From: Tritrichomonas foetus
Lineage: Eukaryota; Parabasalia; Tritrichomonadida; Tritrichomonadidae
DNA length: 20,729 bases
Assembly: GCA_001839685.1 (NCBI GenBank)
Contig: MLAK01000655.1
Span: 1-20,729 of the forward strand
Direction: 5' to 3'
In this document: piece after piece, positions 10,801 to 18,073 of the stretch
Layout: each line of letters starts with the position of its first letter
How positions within the stretch are numbered: position 1 is the first letter of the stretch
Notes under the pieces: generated by a model
What the model was told of the DNA's origin: nothing
What the model saw: the letters and a program-made list of their open reading frames with translations, nothing else
Databases searched by the model: none
Translations under genes and position numbers: made by a program

Positions 10801-13800
10801 TTGAGTTTTCATTTCTTCTATTGTTGGAAGTGACAAAATAGCTTGTTCTTGCTGTAAATTATCTTGATTAGGACTTCGTTGACCAAAAACAAAAGATGAC
10901 AAATCCTCTGTTGTTGTGACTTCATCGTCTGATGAACTATCTTTCGTTTTTTCTAAGATTGGTTCTAATTCGTAAATCATAGATGAAACTTCCTTTGTTT
11001 CTTCTTCTTCAGCCTCATATTCATCAATATTATCTTTAGTTTCTCTCTTTTCGTTTTTGATTTCTGAAATATAACTATTTTCATTGTTTGCTTTAAGTTT
11101 ATTGGAATATTTTGAATGAGAAATATTTTCAAAATCATTTGAGAATTGTGAACTTTCACTTTTGTCTTCATTAATATTCTCTGGTTGTATGTTTTCCTGT
11201 TTGGGCTTAAGTGATGTAAACTGAGGAGAATCGTCTGAATTTGCTTTGGGTTTTGGCTTTTGGGTTTCCTGATCAAAGTGAATTTCGTTTGATGAATAAT
11301 ATGAAGAATCACTATATTCTACTCTCTTCATTTTAGTAGGAGTTAATATTATTTTATTATTTTTGACTTGTCTTTGATGCTTTTGAGAAGATGACGATGA
11401 GCTTGGAATATTTTGGATGTAGCTCTGAATAGGTGATGATTCATTTTGTTGTTGTTGATTGGGAATTTCTTCAGAAACATCATCAACGTTAATGTTGTGA
11501 TCAGAATATTCTTCACTTAGTTCTTCCTTTTGATAAACTGGTGCCAGCTTATTAGATAATTTTGATGATGATTTGATTGATGAAGATGAATAAAACAAAA
11601 TTGAACTATCAGAATTCTTTTGTTGTTCTCTTTGAAATTTTGGTTCATTGACATTTTCCATTTCTTTAGAAAAGCTTGAAGTTGATGGATCTTTAGTTGG
11701 CTTTGTATGAGGTGGTCTCCTTTTTGGTTGTGGTGCTTCAGAAGAAATAATTTCTGAACTTGATGAATCAATACTTGGTATTTTCCGTGGAGTACTCTGT
11801 TGGTTGATTGGATGCTTGGTTTTCTTATAATCTTTATAAAATTCAGAAGATGTCGAAACATCTGAATAAGAAGAAGTCGTGTTGATATTTTTAATTATCT
11901 GGGATTGTTTCATATTCTTTTGTGAGAAATCTGAACTTGAAAAATCGGATTCTTTTTCCACTTCTGGAGATAAATCAATGTTTTCATTTTCACTATTTTG
12001 TGATGATGAGTCATAATAATATTCATCATCATTATCATGAATATTAATATTGTGAATTACTTTTTGTTTTTCTTCTTTGGAAATCTTTTCATTATTTGAA
12101 TTTTGCTCGTTGTTTTCTTGGTATGCTATTTCTGAAGACACTGACTCAACAATACTTGATTCGCTGATTGGAAGTTTGTCGATTAAAAGCGTATCTTTAT
12201 CAACAATTTCTCTTTGTGTTATAGGCTTTTCAGGTAATTTAATACTATCAACAAGCTGTTCGAAATCATAAGGTGATGAAACTTTCCTTTCCTTAAGATT
12301 TCCACATTTGTTGTTCTCGTCGGGTTGGAAAGATGAATCAAATTGCTTTTCATTGGTTTTCAAAAATGGTACCTTTACATTTGCCATTTCTACCGAATCA
12401 ATATCATCGAAGAGTCCAGATGAACTTGGATCCTTCATAAGCATATTCTTGTTATTATTTGCGTTACTGTCGTCGTCGTTGCTGTTCTTTATTTCAACAT
12501 TAGGATTTTTCTTTCTTCGAACTCGAATTTTCTTTGTTTTGGTTACAAAACCTTCTGGTTTCTTTTTAATTTCGGTCTGGGATGACGTATTTCTTTTTGG
12601 TGATTCTTTTCTATTTCGTTTTACAATTGTAAAATGTGGACTAGGTTCTTCACCATCCTTTGGAATTCTTCTTTTAATATACTTTTTCATTGTGATTTGA
12701 GTTGACTTTCCTTTTTTATTCTTCATTTTGTGATTTTCTTCATTTTCTTCTTCTTCTTCGATTTGTGGAAAATCAAAAACAATATTTGAGCTATCAACAA
12801 CAAGATTAAAGGTTTGACTTTGACTCGAAGATTCATCTGTATCTGTTTCTTTTTTATTTTTGATAATATCCACTTGCTGGTTAATAATCTTAGCTCTTGA
12901 TTTAGGTTTTACAACTTTCTTGATTTTCTTTTTAACAGTTGAAGCTTGATTTGCGGATGACATGTTATATTCAGAATTATTTAGTATTTCAAATTGCAAA
13001 TTATTTGGGCTAACTTCTAAATGAGCTTCTTCTTGTGATTCAGTTTCAGTTGAAGCTGTGGATGATGAAGCAATTATTATATTTTTGATTCTATGTGAAG
13101 AAGACGAAGGTATAGAGTCAATTTCAAATATTCGTTGTCCTTTAACATTACTTTTAGGTGTAAATTCAAATGGCTCTTCCGCTGATGATGAATTAGTTGT
13201 TGTGTAACTAATATGTGACTCATTTATTTCTTCTTCCTCTTCATCTTCTTCGTAGAATAAATTTTGCTCTTCTTCTTCGTCTTCATCAAGTATTTCATTA
13301 TATTCATATTCGTCTTCTTCATTAAAATCTTTGTTGGATTTTTCATTGAAATTAGAAATATTCCGTGATTGTAAAACTTTTGAGCTTTTACTTTCATTAT
13401 CATGAATAGAAATATTTAATTCACTTGACATTTTCGAATTTGTTTTTGATGATTTTGTCTTACTGATATTTGATAAATTCAGTATGTCTTCTGGATTTGA
13501 TTCTTCATTAGTTTTTTCTTCGACAAAAGATAAACTTTTTTGTTTCTTTTTAGAGCTTTTACTTTTTGATGAAGATTTGGTCGATATTTTTGATTCATTA
13601 GCCAAATCCGAAAATTGAGCTTCATCAATACTCAAAGTAGCTGAATCCAAACTCGAACTTTTATCAGAATAATAATTTGAATTACTTTCATTTTCGTCAC
13701 TATCTTCTTCAACTTCAGTGTTATATTCGCCAAGACTTAATTCACTTTTCTCGTCTTTTGGACTTTTCTTAGGCGTATAGGCATTTACTATCTGCCTGGA

Positions 13801-15774
13801 TTGACGAATGTATTCATCTTGATTCAAGAGTTTTGGTGTCGGTGGTCTATGTGATCTTTGTAATTGTTCATTTGATTCTTCAGTTGATGAAGATGACAAA
13901 AAGCTCAAAGGTAAGCTTTCAGTTTTACTATTTTTTCCTTGTGAATAAAACTCTAAAGATTCTGATTCAGTTGATGAGTTGTCGAGTAAAGGCGCTCTTT
14001 TATTTGAGTCTGAAGTTTTTCTTGTAACATCAATGTCAATATTTTTATCTGTTTCAAGTTCAACTGTATTCTTTAGTGATTTCAATGTTCCCATTTCTCT
14101 CGAAATCTGTGTCAGATTTTTGGTATTCTTCAAAGCTTCAATTGCCTTCATTTCTATATTTGAATCGGAACTTCCAATTGGCAAATCTGATAAATTCACA
14201 AACGATGAACCATCAGAACTAGTAACCTCAGAATTAATTTTAGAACTTCCTTTGGAAGATGATTTTCTCGAACCTTTCTTAAGTGAACCTTTATTTGAAT
14301 CATTTGATGAACTTTTAACAGAATTCTTCGATGACTGCTTCTTTGGTTGCTTGGTTGCATTTTTGACTGTTTTTGTTGTTTCGCGAGTCAAAGAGCCCAA
14401 TGATTCATCGTTTAATGGGATATCAGAGAGGTTTGATGATTCATAATTTTGATTGATGTTTTTAATTGCATGGATTGCGTTAGAATCAAGACTTTGGGAT
14501 AGGTCACTTGAAGTTTCATTTGCTGATCCGGTTTTTGTCACGCGTTTAATTGCAGCTCGCTTGGCAGTTTTCCAAAATGAAGAATCAACATCACTTGGAA
14601 GGATTTGTGAAGTATCAATTTGTGAGTCGTTTTCAATATTCAATGAAGAATGACTTGATGCTGATGAATCATTATTGATGAAACCTTTTTTAATTGCATC
14701 AGAATTTTGTGATGAAGTTGAATCAATTTTTCGAAAGTTTTTCCCAAGATCAACATGAATAGCTTTTGAATTGAGACTTGTTGAGCTAGAATAAGATGTA
14801 TTATTTTTAGATGAAGATGATTTTTTCGCTTTTTTAGATCCTTTAGAATTCTTGGAATTTCTTGAAGAAGATGAGCTGGAGCTTTTCGATGATTTTGAAC
14901 TTTGCAAGACCTTTGATTCAAAATCATCATTTTTATTTAAATTGTTAAGAGATTTTGGAGAATGTGGTGGTGTTGAAATTGGTGAATTTAATTGATTAAC
15001 TGATGTTCCTACATTTTTTTCCCAGACTTTGTTTGATAAGCCTTGCGGAATAATGTCAGATAAATTAAATGAACCGTTTGAAGATGATTCACTGATTTCT
15101 TTTTTAACAGTTTTTCCAAGAACTGCATTTTTTTGTTGTCTTTCCCAATCTTTTGATGATACTCCAACTGGTGTGAAGTTTGACAAGTTTGAAATATTAG
15201 AATCACCTTCAGAACTGTGAATTATTGAGTCAGAAGTGTTTGATTTATTAGAATCATCAGAAAATCCTTTCATGCAAGCTTGTGAAGACAAACTTGGGGC
15301 CTTTTCTTTATTATTCAATGTATTTTCAAGATGCCTCCGAATTTGAATTGGAATACTTTCGCTGTCAATACTCAATATTTTTGATGCAATGGCGGCTCGA
15401 GCGTTTGAAAAATCTGAGTTATTTCGATTTAATATTAATTGCCGAATTATCGAAATTTTGTCCGAAAATCGAAGACTTTCTGAAATCCATGAATTTTTCT
15501 GTTCAGAAACAAAAGTATTTTGTGATTCGCTGGAAATCGAATTTAACGTGTATCGAAATTGATGTTTTTTGAGATAATTGAGGACAATTTCTTTGGCCAA
15601 AACTTCGGATTTTGTGTGGGCTTCGAATGGAGGTGCCATCAAATTCTGGATATTGTTTTCAAATATTAATTCTAATACTAATTCTAAAAAATGCGCTTCG
15701 ACGTTATTAATTGTGCCGGAATTGTGAATAAGATTAAGCAGGGAGGATTGAATGGGATCTATTGGATCGGACAT
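4840..15774 (-). CDS. Giant disordered protein with N-terminal FOP/LisH-like domain
   Basis: This is a single 3644-codon frame ending in TGA. Only the first 160 or so residues look folded. Residues 5-45 form two predicted amphipathic helices. Residues 56-85 (LAKEIVLNYLKKHQFRYTL then SISSES) match the LisH pattern of a Leu-rich helix, a Y-L pair, an aromatic-x-x-T-L step and a terminal E-S. A helical pair preceding a LisH is the arrangement of the N-terminal module of FOP (FGFR1OP), FOR20, OFD1 and plant TON1, which dimerises and acts at centrioles, basal bodies and microtubule arrays. A basal-body or cytoskeletal scaffold role is therefore my inference. The remaining 3480 residues are low complexity (Ser, Glu, Lys, Asn, Asp), with an acidic block near 815-850, basic blocks near 1020-1100 and 3520-3565, and three short repeat families listed separately. 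The ATG places the helices at the very N-terminus, as in that family. No initiator match lies within 70 bases; TCATT occurs about 75 bases upstream (15847-15851). No intron is seen. Confidence 0.9.
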   Translation of the reverse strand: MSDPIDPIQSSLLNLIHNSGTINNVEAHFLELVLELIFENNIQNLMAPPFEAHTKSEVLAKEIVLNYLKKHQFRYTLNSISSESQNTFVSEQKNSWISESLRFSDKISIIRQLILNRNNSDFSNARAAIASKILSIDSESIPIQIRRHLENTLNNKEKAPSLSSQACMKGFSDDSNKSNTSDSIIHSSEGDSNISNLSNFTPVGVSSKDWERQQKNAVLGKTVKKEISESSSNGSFNLSDIIPQGLSNKVWEKNVGTSVNQLNSPISTPPHSPKSLNNLNKNDDFESKVLQSSKSSKSSSSSSSRNSKNSKGSKKAKKSSSSKNNTSYSSSTSLNSKAIHVDLGKNFRKIDSTSSQNSDAIKKGFINNDSSASSHSSLNIENDSQIDTSQILPSDVDSSFWKTAKRAAIKRVTKTGSANETSSDLSQSLDSNAIHAIKNINQNYESSNLSDIPLNDESLGSLTRETTKTVKNATKQPKKQSSKNSVKSSSNDSNKGSLKKGSRKSSSKGSSKINSEVTSSDGSSFVNLSDLPIGSSDSNIEMKAIEALKNTKNLTQISREMGTLKSLKNTVELETDKNIDIDVTRKTSDSNKRAPLLDNSSTESESLEFYSQGKNSKTESLPLSFLSSSSTEESNEQLQRSHRPPTPKLLNQDEYIRQSRQIVNAYTPKKSPKDEKSELSLGEYNTEVEEDSDENESNSNYYSDKSSSLDSATLSIDEAQFSDLANESKISTKSSSKSKSSKKKQKSLSFVEEKTNEESNPEDILNLSNISKTKSSKTNSKMSSELNISIHDNESKSSKVLQSRNISNFNEKSNKDFNEEDEYEYNEILDEDEEEEQNLFYEEDEEEEEINESHISYTTTNSSSAEEPFEFTPKSNVKGQRIFEIDSIPSSSSHRIKNIIIASSSTASTETESQEEAHLEVSPNNLQFEILNNSEYNMSSANQASTVKKKIKKVVKPKSRAKIINQQVDIIKNKKETDTDESSSQSQTFNLVVDSSNIVFDFPQIEEEEENEENHKMKNKKGKSTQITMKKYIKRRIPKDGEEPSPHFTIVKRNRKESPKRNTSSQTEIKKKPEGFVTKTKKIRVRRKKNPNVEIKNSNDDDSNANNNKNMLMKDPSSSGLFDDIDSVEMANVKVPFLKTNEKQFDSSFQPDENNKCGNLKERKVSSPYDFEQLVDSIKLPEKPITQREIVDKDTLLIDKLPISESSIVESVSSEIAYQENNEQNSNNEKISKEEKQKVIHNINIHDNDDEYYYDSSSQNSENENIDLSPEVEKESDFSSSDFSQKNMKQSQIIKNINTTSSYSDVSTSSEFYKDYKKTKHPINQQSTPRKIPSIDSSSSEIISSEAPQPKRRPPHTKPTKDPSTSSFSKEMENVNEPKFQREQQKNSDSSILFYSSSSIKSSSKLSNKLAPVYQKEELSEEYSDHNINVDDVSEEIPNQQQQNESSPIQSYIQNIPSSSSSSQKHQRQVKNNKIILTPTKMKRVEYSDSSYYSSNEIHFDQETQKPKPKANSDDSPQFTSLKPKQENIQPENINEDKSESSQFSNDFENISHSKYSNKLKANNENSYISEIKNEKRETKDNIDEYEAEEEETKEVSSMIYELEPILEKTKDSSSDDEVTTTEDLSSFVFGQRSPNQDNLQQEQAILSLPTIEEMKTQTQTRSVTINTNQLQKESDDEPSTITEDPSNGIIGLSPRNPYRKKPAELEKDQEKLKNEVLMKHQNQIGHQANKESQVQKEIEFKDHQQSKDESSSSSISDSSSVFIGISPQRPINSKKSYSTTDSQSISERKVEINSQNEEKTIENQSSTFSDAINNQSYTKANDDEKYEYVFEEEEENINVNEIFPNHQFDEILGKKNDKTQYSSSASKYGSPESTSSSKKSLTFEELIAQIETKPKKVDETQKIEEDVNYKVEIPESEKYEYEYEYEEDTNINTINSNKLNKTYQTDLKSPSASPSGKSSPIKLFDMVNYDNEEEEEDMNEYNDNENSLNFSGEYKTSKKDKYQIDRIAKSKKESNSLIDSASGSTFHSKISTHSIKKVIIDSEEGSLTSEENSLSYFSDEFDKANEIPPNSNIDKNKSINDESSVISTFSDGNSEFDGSLVEIKMPTFIQTKINKKNSAKSESSLFLSSSEDFIEPEDNKKLEKTPKKYDNKLKNLEKNKIDDAKSSKSKKVDKIDPVEYKSKAFARIKERFSPQVKSNQQNQTSKTVETQDRTQYQNQTPIKNPINKMSAFKKESNKSIVTNRKVEKLNDSLDEYSSSEENSTEVVLKLEDENPSYHSIKNNKRKNLKQSHEHSDSSESKSDSDTYEALKPANLISQPTNKFIETSNRQSISSNTDSTQNPKTITNELSVKENEYFKQDQVNIESDSSSIDFSSAFLNPRMKNPDNVPKSIPHKINGDSDSYIDSEDEHEDNENESNENTQIKDTKDGDKKQSFNTQSDQYSESSQFSNAYEKQKNKNKKVIIEPTVRTWSTTSSKLSGESESSIHAKNPIIKTSTSDESESLAFSDTYQKINTNKFSSSNPIKKNINPRGEKHSSPANTSYLNPKSNMNKYETLPKNTISNQKDTILGNTNNKHKNTLKNSPEETYNYPVKEKLNDSIHASQIKTEIESDFSSTYHQNIGKSIKIDQTTKQFIESSSFSEKSSHKSENHAENKEKESSFSESNSSAFSAKYEQIQKSSPKAKKNIQPTKEENQFSEEEETKKDSIENQSSISVDYSLMDSSFTKKYEKIKNAMISKMNETEQKLNKNTSSSDFSVASKNQTNEEDNQKEQDTEYSSKFSDIYQKQGTPKQQDNKKFSSSSPETSKFSTSSQNQSDDDNDDEKEEEEENSDSTTHFSVEYRNAQRTEFDSIKNIQNTQELFSSNLDSQTEKEEDLHSYEIENSKSEPYTTSTFSDEYQNTRNNPNEAIKSPSKQSENQNNEMKNSSETLDSYSSNLKIDEEEEKYENESEEAGNKTNRKSRISSSSVFSEEIKKISRRNIKLGENPKETNQNNSISHDNGDYSYVNQEEEEEIVENENRSYSKTPSTSGFSAEIQKISKRNINSLSCISDSSSSKTSKLSSNSNTSSKKKLFIPVSSSSSQFSSSLISDDDSNEFPLSNKKRNQAENNNQKLDKNEKLESYSVDSSNFSEIYNKKQSETTKVKQPIKKYELNLSYLSNDGEDLPDIPSEGMNELPDISSEDSIETLNQSKTKTQNKKIKKDETSMKEKPTNLLKSNSHSDSDSPSSSKRKKVKKTVKFDESNNQKQRKQRDPNLSSSFSFSLQNIPQPPEEGSSLHENEDFGEVINEQVLNESVKTEKFKIQNIQQDNLKSKSESSSSISEANEKEKPIKKSKSDKRKERDNKKSSDSHSATSSSDFAYTPRSNEKVTPNQLARTIEDDSFNSIPESSKIGSPPHRSLINDSKVPNKKENETYSDAVSDSSSMSEIFKSEELSAIPLAHKDDLKFNSSSSGKVPIKLEELEDDDFGIDIEGIQNNGSENRKMTKGKKTKVEEEKITLNNSTSGSKNLKSSQVFEFDAENEKKKFKKDKKKDAKSENKVKKLEKSEKEIETKKKHPIEKVRKAPNKQISNQDEEEAQAITKVLNLPDSPVSSHSDKEDSSLNLNSSDIKIDVDKLFGKVKKFKEVNGKEVEGLIEVESSDVLY
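9994..10017 (-). repeat. In-frame hexanucleotide microsatellite (TTCATA x4)
   Basis: Four perfect copies of TTCATA (plus-strand reading) encode an alternating Tyr-Glu run in the giant protein. The hexamer keeps the reading frame when it expands or contracts, so this is a likely site of length variation between strains. The neighbouring KYEYEYEYEED context is acidic. Confidence 0.75.
10435..10905 (-). repeat. Three SS-x-x-x-G-x-SP-x-x-P repeats in the giant protein
   Basis: Three related segments occur within about 470 bases: SSVFIGISPQRPINSKK (about 10438-10500), SNGIIGLSPRNPYRKK (about 10670-10730) and SSFVFGQRSPNQ (about 10865-10905). The shared core is a short hydrophobic stretch, Gly, then Ser-Pro and, in two of the three copies, a Pro and basic residues. 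The S-P pairs would suit proline-directed kinases such as CDKs. This is a local repeat separate from the F-S-x-x-Y array. Confidence 0.55.
14135..15205 (-). repeat. N-terminal NLSDIP-x-G-x-W repeats in the giant protein
   Basis: Just after the LisH-like domain a degenerate unit occurs about five times. Examples are NLSNFTPVGVSSKDWER (15150-15205), NLSDIIPQGLSNKVWEKN (15020-15080), a diverged SQILPSDVDSSFWKTAKR (14535-14615), NLSDIPLNDESLG (14400-14440) and NLSDLPIGSSDSN (14135-14205). The core is N-L-S-[DN]-x-x-P, then Ser-rich residues and, in the first three copies, a Trp with basic residues after it. Trp is otherwise very rare in this protein, so its conservation suggests a short binding motif. 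Function unknown. Confidence 0.6.
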
Positions 15775-16072
15775 TAAAAAGCGAGGGAAAGAAGAAGAAA
15801 TTGTTCACAATATTTAACCGGAAAACTCACAGAAAATTGAATATAAAATGACCGTTTAAAGATTAATTATTCATTCAAAAATGTAAATTAGGAAAAACAT
15901 AAATATCTGTCTATATATTTGGTTTTATTTTCTAAGAATACATAATTATAATTATATTTGACTGAATTTCTAATAATATGTATTTTATCTAAAACATTAT
16001 TATGATTTCATAAAAATGTTCGAATTCACTTTTACTAGAATTCACAATGCATCATATTTGATGTTGAATTAG

Positions 16073-16109
16073 TTGTAAGAAATGTTACATTTACTTGTAA
16101 GAAATGTTA
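16073..16109. repeat. 15-bp direct repeat in the divergent intergenic region
   Basis: TTGTAAGAAATGTTA occurs identically at 16073-16087 and 16095-16109, a period of 22 bases. It could be a pair of factor-binding sites about two helical turns apart, or a chance duplication. Confidence 0.7.
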
Positions 16110-16727
16110 AATTATTCATATCTTGAAAGTGGTCATAATTCAAAAAAAAATTCTTGATCTGGAGAAAATAGAACCTTTCATCATTTGATTTATATATAAA
16201 TGTGGTTTAACACTTGTAGATAATTTAATCAAAATGCATAAATATATGAAAACATGATATCAAATGCAAAGCTGCCCAAAATAGGAAAATTGTTATTTCT
16301 CTTTGAACTAACAAGATTTAAATGAATATGAAATGCATTTATCAAAAAAATTTATCTTATTCAAGAAAATTAATCTTCCAATGAAATATTGGGTAACCAG
16401 AAAACTCTCTTTTTTGCTCAGAATGATGATTGTAGTGTTATTTGTGAGATAGTCAGAATATCTTTTGAAGTACTGTTATTTTTACGATCACTATATTTGT
16501 CAAACAACGGAATTGAATCCTTTGTGAAGAGTGAAAATATCGTTGATTTCTTTATCAAATTATTGAATTGATTATTCTTTCAGTAGTATGAAAAAGTTGT
16601 TTTGATAAAACATCTCTCTTTTTCACATGTTATTTGGCCCTATAATTGAATTAGTCAATCTGAAGCTATTGAAAAAAATCAATCTGATTTCTATAATTTT
16701 ATTCAAATTTTCTGATGCAGAAAAAAA

Positions 16728-16756
16728 TCATTTACCTCACTTCATCAAATCACATC
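16728..16756 (+). promoter_or_regulatory. Initiator-like TCA-Py-(T/A) cluster before the M28 start
   Basis: Three matches to the trichomonad initiator TCA-Py-(T/A) precede the ATG at 16757: TCATT at 16728-16732, TCACT at 16737-16741 and TCACA at 16750-16754. The second would put the first transcribed A 18 bases before the ATG, typical of the very short 5' leaders known in Trichomonas vaginalis. If either downstream element is used, the in-frame ATG at 16715 would be outside the mRNA. Confidence 0.5.
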
Positions 16757-18073
16757 ATGGAAGAAGTCAAACGCGAAGATACCAAAATAAACAATCAATC
16801 AAACTCATGCCAGCATCTTGTTGATACTCAAGAAATAAAAGATATAGCAAGAGATGCGCTTAAATTGACACAAAAAATTATCGACGATTTTGGTCCAAGG
16901 TTGTGTGGATCTGAAAGCTGTCAAAATGCTGCAGAATCACTCCTCAACGAAATGAAAAAGCACTGTATGAAAACTTACAAAGAAGAATTTGATGTTCATC
17001 CAGATGCATTTTTTGGTTTCATCAAAGTGGGAATTGTTTGCTTTATGTGCTCAACTATTTGCGTTTTTCTCAATCAGCTGTTTATTGGGCTTCTTTTTTC
17101 ACTTTTTGGAGTTCTTCAAATAATTTTTGAATACATCTTTTACTACCACTTTTTAGATAGATTCTATCCTAAGAAGACCGGCTATAATGTTTATGGTGTA
17201 ATTGACCCTGAAGGTGAAGTGAAGCGAAATGTGATATTAAGTGGTCATCATGATTCTGCCCATATCTTCAACTTCTATTATGACAATCCAGAATTGTATA
17301 TGGTGAGAGAAATTCGAGGCTTTTTGCTCATATTATTGTTGTTTATCACCATGGTAGTCATTAATGTTATGAAATTTAGAAGGGGTGATGCTTTTGAGCT
17401 TTCATTCACAACAACTTATCGAATAATATTGGGTTCCATTTTATTCCTTTTGTTTTTCTGGGTTCAACCTTTATGGTACTTTTTGAATGAAAAAGGAACC
17501 CCTGGTGCTGGTGACAATTTGGCATCATCCTCAATGATTGTTATGCTTTCGAAATATATGAAAGAGAGAAGATTGAATGGGAAAGATCTGAAGAACACAA
17601 GAGTATATTTCTGTAGCTTCGATGGAGAAGAATGTGGCTTAAGAGGTGCTCGTGCCTTTTGGAGGAAACACAAAAAAGAGTTTGAATTAGCTCCAACTTA
17701 TAATATTAATGCTGATTGTCCATATTATTATGATGAACTCAGATTTTTAACAAAAGACATCAATTGGACAGTCAATCTTTCAGAAGAACTAGCATCAGCA
17801 TGTGTCGAGGCAGCTAAAGAGCAGGGATTTGAAGCTCGCAAGGAACCAATACGATTTTTATGTGGTGCAACTGATGCAGGTGAAGCTGCATTGAATGGTG
17901 TAAAGGCAACAACTTTGTTGTCGATTCCATTTACAAATGCTGATCGTCCAACTGTTTATCATACTCCTGATGATGTTGTTGAACATGTTGAACCGAGAGC
18001 AATCGAGCAGGCACTTGCAGTTATGGTCAATGTTATTGACAAGTTAGATGACAATGTTTATAAAGATATTTAA
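16757..18073 (+). CDS. Membrane-embedded M28-family zinc metallopeptidase
   Basis: This 438-residue protein shows the M28 (clan MH) metal-binding set in order: H164 with D166 in SGHHDSAH, D253 in GAGDNLAS, E291 and E292 in DGEECG (catalytic base and ligand), D320 in NADC and H402 in VYHTPDD. The family consists of di-zinc amino- and carboxypeptidases, so peptide-bond hydrolysis is likely; the substrate is unknown. Four hydrophobic segments are visible at about 86-107, 108-133, 187-205 and 222-243. The second pair lies between the first and second ligands, and because each pair is a hairpin, all ligands end up on the same side as the N-terminus. There is no N-terminal signal peptide, so a cytosol-facing active site is plausible. 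An in-frame ATG at 16715 would add 14 residues, but the initiator matches favour 16757. The stop TAA begins a TAAA. Similar membrane M28 proteins may exist in bacteria, so lateral transfer is possible but not shown. Confidence 0.92.
   Translation: MEEVKREDTKINNQSNSCQHLVDTQEIKDIARDALKLTQKIIDDFGPRLCGSESCQNAAESLLNEMKKHCMKTYKEEFDVHPDAFFGFIKVGIVCFMCSTICVFLNQLFIGLLFSLFGVLQIIFEYIFYYHFLDRFYPKKTGYNVYGVIDPEGEVKRNVILSGHHDSAHIFNFYYDNPELYMVREIRGFLLILLLFITMVVINVMKFRRGDAFELSFTTTYRIILGSILFLLFFWVQPLWYFLNEKGTPGAGDNLASSSMIVMLSKYMKERRLNGKDLKNTRVYFCSFDGEECGLRGARAFWRKHKKEFELAPTYNINADCPYYYDELRFLTKDINWTVNLSEELASACVEAAKEQGFEARKEPIRFLCGATDAGEAALNGVKATTLLSIPFTNADRPTVYHTPDDVVEHVEPRAIEQALAVMVNVIDKLDDNVYKDI

Larger units (their letters stand above)
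5470..11165 (-). repeat. Array of about 25 SS-x-FS-x-x-Y-x-K motifs in the giant protein
   Basis: A degenerate unit recurs through the C-terminal half of the giant protein, densest between about 6360 and 8690. Clear copies include SSQFSNAYEKQK (near 8425), SLAFSDTYQKIN (near 8255), SDFSSTYHQNI (near 7925), SSAFSAKYEQIQK (near 7760), SSFTKKYEKIK (near 7595), SSKFSDIYQKQ (near 7435), THFSVEYRNAQ (near 7240), STFSDEYQNTR (near 7080), SSVFSEEIKKISRRN (near 6845), SGFSAEIQKISKRN (near 6665) and SSNFSEIYNKK (near 6385). Spacing is about 55-90 residues where clear, with Ser/Glu/Asn linkers. The conserved positions are two or more Ser, Phe-Ser, an acidic or small pair, an aromatic or Ile, then Lys or Asn. 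The pattern suggests many copies of one short partner-binding or phosphorylation motif on a flexible chain. Function unknown. Confidence 0.75.
15775..16756. promoter_or_regulatory. Divergent intergenic region
   Basis: This roughly 980-base spacer separates the starts of the minus-strand giant gene and the plus-strand M28 peptidase gene, so both promoters should be here. The M28 side has initiator-like matches (listed separately); the giant-gene side has only a distant TCATT. A 15-bp direct repeat lies at 16073-16109. A 65-codon plus-strand frame without an ATG (16374-16571) is discussed as a possible relic. No RNA gene was seen. Confidence 0.5.

Noticed and set aside
5041..15572. Many plus- and minus-strand frames of 60-155 codons inside the giant gene
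   Set aside because: They are antisense or frame-shifted shadows of a Ser/Glu/Lys-rich gene, rich in Phe/Leu/Ser or Lys/Met as expected from reading TTC/TTT/TCA codons out of frame.
4840..15774. The giant frame as an assembly artefact or non-coding low-complexity DNA
   Set aside because: It keeps one frame over 3644 codons, starts with a folded-looking domain at the ATG, and its repeats conserve amino acids more than bases, so it behaves as a real gene.
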